Shown piece after piece: positions 6,553 through 9,137 of a DNA stretch of 9,137 nucleotides. The notes beneath the pieces were generated by a model. The model was not told where the DNA came from. It did not search any database and saw only the letters and a program-made list of their open reading frames with translations. Each line of letters opens with the position of its first letter. Positions within the stretch are counted from its first letter, which is position 1. Source of the DNA: Dehalococcoidia bacterium (GTDB lineage: Bacteria; Chloroflexota; Dehalococcoidia; Dehalococcoidales; Fen-1064); assembly GCA_030691775.1 (NCBI GenBank), contig JAUYDN010000202.1, positions 1 through 9,137 of the forward strand, read 5' to 3'. A program made the position numbers and the translations under genes.

Positions 6553-7788
6553 ATGAACCTGCCTGTACCCGCCGAACTCATCTCCGTGGGCACGGAACTC
6601 CTCAGGGGAGAAATCACAGATACCAACGCCGCGTTTCTCGCCTCCCAGCTTCCTCTCTATGGAATCGCCCTGAACCGGATAACGACCGCCGGTGATAACC
6701 TGGAGGAACTGAACGGCATAGTACGGCAGGCGCTGTCCCGCGCCACGCTCGTCATCACCAGCGGTGGACTGGGACCAACTCAGGACGACCTCACCCGTGA
6801 AGCCATCGCCGCGACTCTTGGTGAGACAGTCGCTATCGACCCGGAGCTTGAGAAAAACCTGCGGGCAATGTTTTCACGGTTCGGACGGGAAATGCCACCG
6901 CACAATATCAAACAAGCCTGGCTCATTCCTTCGGCGAAAGCACTTCCCAATCCGCGCGGCACTGCGCCCGGCTGGTGGGTGGAAAAGGATGGTAAAGTGA
7001 TTGTCACAATGCCCGGACCACCGCGTGAGATGACGCCGATGTGGCAGAACGAGGTTGTCCCGCGCCTCAAAACCCGCTTCCCCACCCAACCCATCCTCGC
7101 CCGTACTATCAAGACCTTCTTCGTCCCGGAAGCAACGGTCGCCGAAATCTGCCAGCCGTTCTTCGAAGCCGGTAATCCTGCGATTGGTATCTACGCCAAG
7201 CCCGATGGCATCCAGGTGCGTCTTATTGCACACGGTAACAACGCCGCTGATTTGCTGGACACGGCTGAAGAAAAACTCAAGAAACTGCTCGCACCTTATG
7301 TCTGGGGCAAAGACGATGACACACTGGATGGGCTGGTCGGGCGCTGGCTGGTCAAACACAGGCTGACCCTGGCGACCATGGAAGATGTCACCGGCGGCTT
7401 GCTCGGTAGTACCATTACAGGCTCACCGGACAGCCAGAGGTATTACCACGCGGGCATAATCGCCCCCAACGACCGCGTAAAATCGAGCTGGGGCGTGCCT
7501 GCCAGCGTAATCACCGAACACGGCGCTGTTAGCGCTCCCGTGGCGGAAGCGATGGCGCTGGCTGTGAAAGCAGAGCCAGGCGCCGATATCGGCGTGAGTG
7601 TTACTGGCATAAGCGGTCCGGGGAGCAAACAACCCGGTATCGTATTCATCGGCTTGGCGGATGCGCAGGGTGTAAAGACCTGGCAACAGCAGTACCAACC
7701 CGGGCGCGCAGATACAAAAGAGCGGGCGGCAATCTCAGCGCTGTTCAGACTCCGCGAACGATTGATTGAACTGAATCTGACGGACTGA
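6553..7788 (+). CDS. cinA: CinA-family protein (MoCF-like domain plus divergent amidase domain)
   Basis: A 411-residue, full-length two-domain CinA. The N-terminal molybdopterin-binding-like domain (1 to about 170) has AELISVGTELLRGE (8-20), DTNAAF, TSGGLGPTQDDLTREA (69-84) and MPGPPREM (153-160); in bifunctional CinA it hydrolyses ADP-ribose or NAD-related pyrophosphates. A linker (about 175-255) follows. The C-terminal domain (about 260-408) belongs to the PncC nicotinamide-nucleotide amidase family, which recycles NMN to nicotinate mononucleotide. Here the usual AESCTGG motif reads MEDVTGG (276-282), replacing the conserved serine with Asp278, and the usual YSN..K segment reads PND..K (305-310); EHGAVS (322-327) and VTGISGPGS (350-358) are kept. 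Amidase activity is therefore doubtful. Cytoplasmic. No competence genes are adjacent, and the competence link of the name is historical. Confidence 0.93.
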   Translation: MNLPVPAELISVGTELLRGEITDTNAAFLASQLPLYGIALNRITTAGDNLEELNGIVRQALSRATLVITSGGLGPTQDDLTREAIAATLGETVAIDPELEKNLRAMFSRFGREMPPHNIKQAWLIPSAKALPNPRGTAPGWWVEKDGKVIVTMPGPPREMTPMWQNEVVPRLKTRFPTQPILARTIKTFFVPEATVAEICQPFFEAGNPAIGIYAKPDGIQVRLIAHGNNAADLLDTAEEKLKKLLAPYVWGKDDDTLDGLVGRWLVKHRLTLATMEDVTGGLLGSTITGSPDSQRYYHAGIIAPNDRVKSSWGVPASVITEHGAVSAPVAEAMALAVKAEPGADIGVSVTGISGPGSKQPGIVFIGLADAQGVKTWQQQYQPGRADTKERAAISALFRLRERLIELNLTD

Positions 7789-7793
7789 TTGCA

Positions 7794-7849
7794 GGTCAAA
7801 GCTCAAAACTTAAAGGTCAAAACCATAACTTAAAACTGAAAATTGAAAA
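7794..7849. repeat. Eight-unit 7-bp-period tandem repeat after cinA
   Basis: Eight units start every seven bases from 7794 (GGTCAAA, GCTCAAA and on to 7843). GGTCAAA recurs exactly at 7794 and 7815, and most units end AAA. This is the longest such tract in the window. It begins five bases after the cinA stop codon and has no T-run or hairpin of its own. Confidence 0.75.
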
Positions 7850-7952
7850 TGCTAAGGCTGGACGCACTCTTACCCAAACTGATGCTCTGAGATCGCAAAA
7901 GCGGTTAAAGAAGGTCGGGAAGCAATTCTGACGCACACCTTGCAATAGGGCG

Positions 7953-7981
7953 TCTAAGAGGGGCGCAGCCCCTCTTTTAGA
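7953..7981 (+). terminator. Possible factor-independent terminator hairpin
   Basis: AAGAGGGGC (7956-7964) pairs perfectly with GCCCCTCTT (7968-7976) around a GCA loop, and TT AG follows, giving a short T stretch on the plus strand. It lies about 165 bp after cinA, so it could end cinA transcription, but an equal reading is half of a dispersed palindromic repeat with the hairpin next to it. Confidence 0.4.
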
Positions 7982-7984
7982 AGA

Positions 7985-8023
7985 TGCCCCTTCTCTGCGG
8001 AGAAGGGGCAAGAGGATGAGGCG
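7985..8023. repeat. Perfect 11-bp hairpin with GGATGAGGCG suffix
   Basis: TGCCCCTTCTC (7985-7995) and GAGAAGGGGCA (8000-8010) pair without mismatch around TGCG. GGATGAGGCG follows at 8014-8023, identical to the suffix at 4891-4900. The pattern of hairpin plus GGATGAG suffix suggests a dispersed repeat family rather than a gene-specific signal. Confidence 0.6.
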
Positions 8024-8156
8024 TTCTGTCAGTTATTGTGGCCAGCTTCTTTAGGAAGAAGCCTGATTTCTCAAAGTGAATTGGCTAAAATTTGAGTCCG
8101 TTGAAATTGATAAAAAGTAATGTTTTTGAGCTAATTCGTTAGCAAAGGAGTGAAAA

Positions 8157-8801
8157 ATGATATACGAAGAGCGGTACACCAACACTACTAGCAGGGGCAC
8201 ACGTGACTATCTTTCTTTATTTCGTGACAAAATGGCGCCGAAGATAAGGACTGCGGGCGGTGAACCGTTACTATTGCTCACCGGATTGATTGGAGACAGA
8301 GGCAATGCCGTGCTTCAAATTAGCCGGTTCCCCAATCTCGAATCGTGGCAGAGTACCCAAAAAGACCTGGCATCCGGCAGAGAATCACTCGTGGAAAGCG
8401 AGGAGGTGCGCCTTCTCATTTCTGTGGCATCCCGTCCCAAATCCGTTATCCCGAAAGAGGACAAGCGCCCCTGTTACAGCTACCGGAAGCTGTTTATCAA
8501 CCCCACCGACCTCCGGCAGTTCGTCGATGATTCAGAAAAAGGCGTCTGGCCATTATATGAACAAGCCGATTGCCGCATCTTCGGGCTTTTTACCACGTTG
8601 TGGGCAACCAACCCGCTGGAGCTTATCCTGATGGCAGGCTACAACGGACCCGGACACTGGATGGAGACACGGTTCCTGGGAGAAAGGCCGACGGATATCG
8701 ACCCGAAGCTCTACGACCAGGGCAAACAGAGGCTCTCCAGCCGCGGGCAACTCGGCGTACGGGGTAGCTGGGTGCGCCTGTGGAGACCGCACGACTTTTA
8801 A
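8157..8801 (+). CDS. NIPSNAP-like protein with two ferredoxin-like halves
   Basis: A 214-residue soluble protein. The start MIYEERYTN, then LQISRFPNLESWQSTQKDL, is typical of the NIPSNAP family of dimeric alpha-beta barrel proteins; a second half from about residue 107 (YSYRKLFINPTDLRQFV .. LILMAGYNGPGHWMETRF) repeats the fold pattern, as in family members with two tandem domains. No catalytic motif is visible and the family has no settled enzymatic role, so I give no function. There is no signal peptide or membrane segment. The ATG is fixed by AAAGGAG at 8144-8150, six bases upstream. It lies on the strand of cinA and the SMP-30-like gene but is separated from both by repeat-bearing gaps, so it is probably transcribed on its own. 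Confidence 0.75.
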   Translation: MIYEERYTNTTSRGTRDYLSLFRDKMAPKIRTAGGEPLLLLTGLIGDRGNAVLQISRFPNLESWQSTQKDLASGRESLVESEEVRLLISVASRPKSVIPKEDKRPCYSYRKLFINPTDLRQFVDDSEKGVWPLYEQADCRIFGLFTTLWATNPLELILMAGYNGPGHWMETRFLGERPTDIDPKLYDQGKQRLSSRGQLGVRGSWVRLWRPHDF

Positions 8802-8815
8802 AAGAAAATACCAAA

Positions 8816-8837
8816 TGACAACTATCAAGTATCAAGT
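8816..8837. repeat. Short 7-bp-period repeat after the NIPSNAP-like gene
   Basis: TATCAAG occurs twice in tandem (8823-8836), preceded by TGACAAC in the same register. It begins 14 bases after the stop codon, like the tracts after the other plus-strand genes. Confidence 0.55.
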
Positions 8838-8887
8838 CCGCCCCTTTTCCCGGTGTTCGGGTATTATTACACGAAAACGACCGCCTC

Positions 8888-8946
8888 TTGTCATTCCGAG
8901 GAGTCCGTCACACCAAATATCCTGAAGGACGACGAAGAATCTCAGG
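8888..8946. repeat. Dispersed repeat opening TTGTCATTCCGAGG
   Basis: It starts with the same ten bases as the element at 785 (TTGTCATTCC) and ends GACGACGAAGAATCT, an arrangement resembling a common intergenic repeat that opens GTCATTC and closes GAATCT. Internal pairing is weak (GTCC near 8903 with GGAC near 8927). Confidence 0.45.
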
Positions 8947-9011
8947 GTGGGGTGGTAGCAGAAATTACTATATGAAAGGTATCGGGAAAAAATTCCGTGA
9001 GGAGTAAGGAA

Positions 9012-9137
9012 ATGCCGGCATTTAATCTCAATGTTGAAGTACATGATAAAGCGGTGCGGGACATTATTCCCGAAGGAACAGTGGTTGAGCAAGTTGCGGG
9101 TGGTTTCGGCTTCACGGAGGGTCCGGTCTGGTGCGGT
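9012..9137 (+). CDS. SMP-30/gluconolactonase-like protein (3' partial)
   Basis: Only the first 42 codons are present; the frame is open at the right edge. The ATG at 9012 is supported by GAGGAG at 8999-9004 with 7-base spacing. The residues GGFGFTEGPVWCG near the end match the first conserved motif of SMP-30/gluconolactonase/LRE-like beta-propellers (..FTEGPVW..), in which the Glu of EGP is a metal ligand. Such enzymes hydrolyse sugar lactones or related esters. No signal peptide is seen at the N-terminus. The family call rests on this single motif, and the specific substrate cannot be judged. Confidence 0.72.
   Translation, partial: MPAFNLNVEVHDKAVRDIIPEGTVVEQVAGGFGFTEGPVWCG

Larger units (their letters stand above)
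7789..8156. other. 368-bp intergenic region: 7-bp repeats, strong hairpins, leader of the NIPSNAP-like gene
   Basis: No gene is supported. After the cinA stop come the 7-bp repeat tract, about 100 bases without visible structure (7850-7947), two tandem GC-rich hairpins, a third hairpin GCTTCTT/AAGAAGC at 8045-8062, and an AT-rich leader. A possible -10, TAAAAT at 8086-8091, has no good -35. A small GCTAA-TTCG-TTAGC hairpin (8130-8143) sits right before the ribosome binding site. Confidence 0.5.

Noticed and set aside
8130..8143. GCTAA-TTCG-TTAGC hairpin before the NIPSNAP-like gene as a riboswitch or thermosensor
   Set aside because: The five-pair stem is too small, and it does not include the ribosome binding site.

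Overview
The window reads as a chromosomal segment of a bacterium, probably an anaerobe. A Chloroflexota/Dehalococcoidia-like host is my best guess. It rests on gene content (QueH, a QueG-like Fe-S protein, a YedF-type DsrE protein, hydrolytic dehalogenases) and on the style of the dispersed intergenic palindromes, not on a marker gene. All recognised genes are intact apart from the two cut by the window edges. I see no transposase, phage gene, CRISPR array, rRNA or tRNA.

Layout. Bases 2-643 (+) are the 3' end of a QueG-like double [4Fe-4S] protein with C-terminal HEAT-like repeats. A 407-bp non-coding stretch with palindromes and 7-bp-period repeats follows. Bases 1051-3270 (+) hold a two-gene unit of haloalkane-dehalogenase-family alpha/beta hydrolases of two different subtypes. 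The second carries an N-terminal domain of about 135 residues that I do not recognise. After a repeat-rich convergent junction comes a minus-strand block (3444-6429) that reads, in transcription order, queA, a YedF-type DsrE protein, a repeat-filled gap, a MtnX-like HAD phosphatase and queH. Divergent from queA is cinA (6553-7788, +). It is followed by a 368-bp gap with two strong tandem hairpins, a NIPSNAP-like protein (8157-8801, +) and the first 42 codons of an SMP-30/gluconolactonase-like protein (9012 to the right edge).

How the genes work together. QueA and QueH catalyse the last two steps of queuosine synthesis on tRNA: QueA makes epoxyqueuosine-tRNA and QueH reduces it. They share strand and block. 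The QueG-like gene at the left edge belongs to the family that does QueH's job by unrelated chemistry, so it is either redundant or has another role. The hydrolase pair could act on halogenated or beta-lactone-type substrates; nothing else in the window completes such a pathway.

The strongest unexplained signal is in the gaps. Degenerate tandem repeats with a strict 7-bp period occur at several separate places. Most start within about 20 bp of a stop codon, or lie just ahead of a ribosome binding site, and one runs into the 3' end of queH and seems to supply its extra tail. Other points worth a look are the altered active-site motif in the CinA amidase domain, the N-terminal extension of the second dehalogenase, and mutually exclusive hairpins downstream of cinA. 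I did not find a convincing new multi-gene system.
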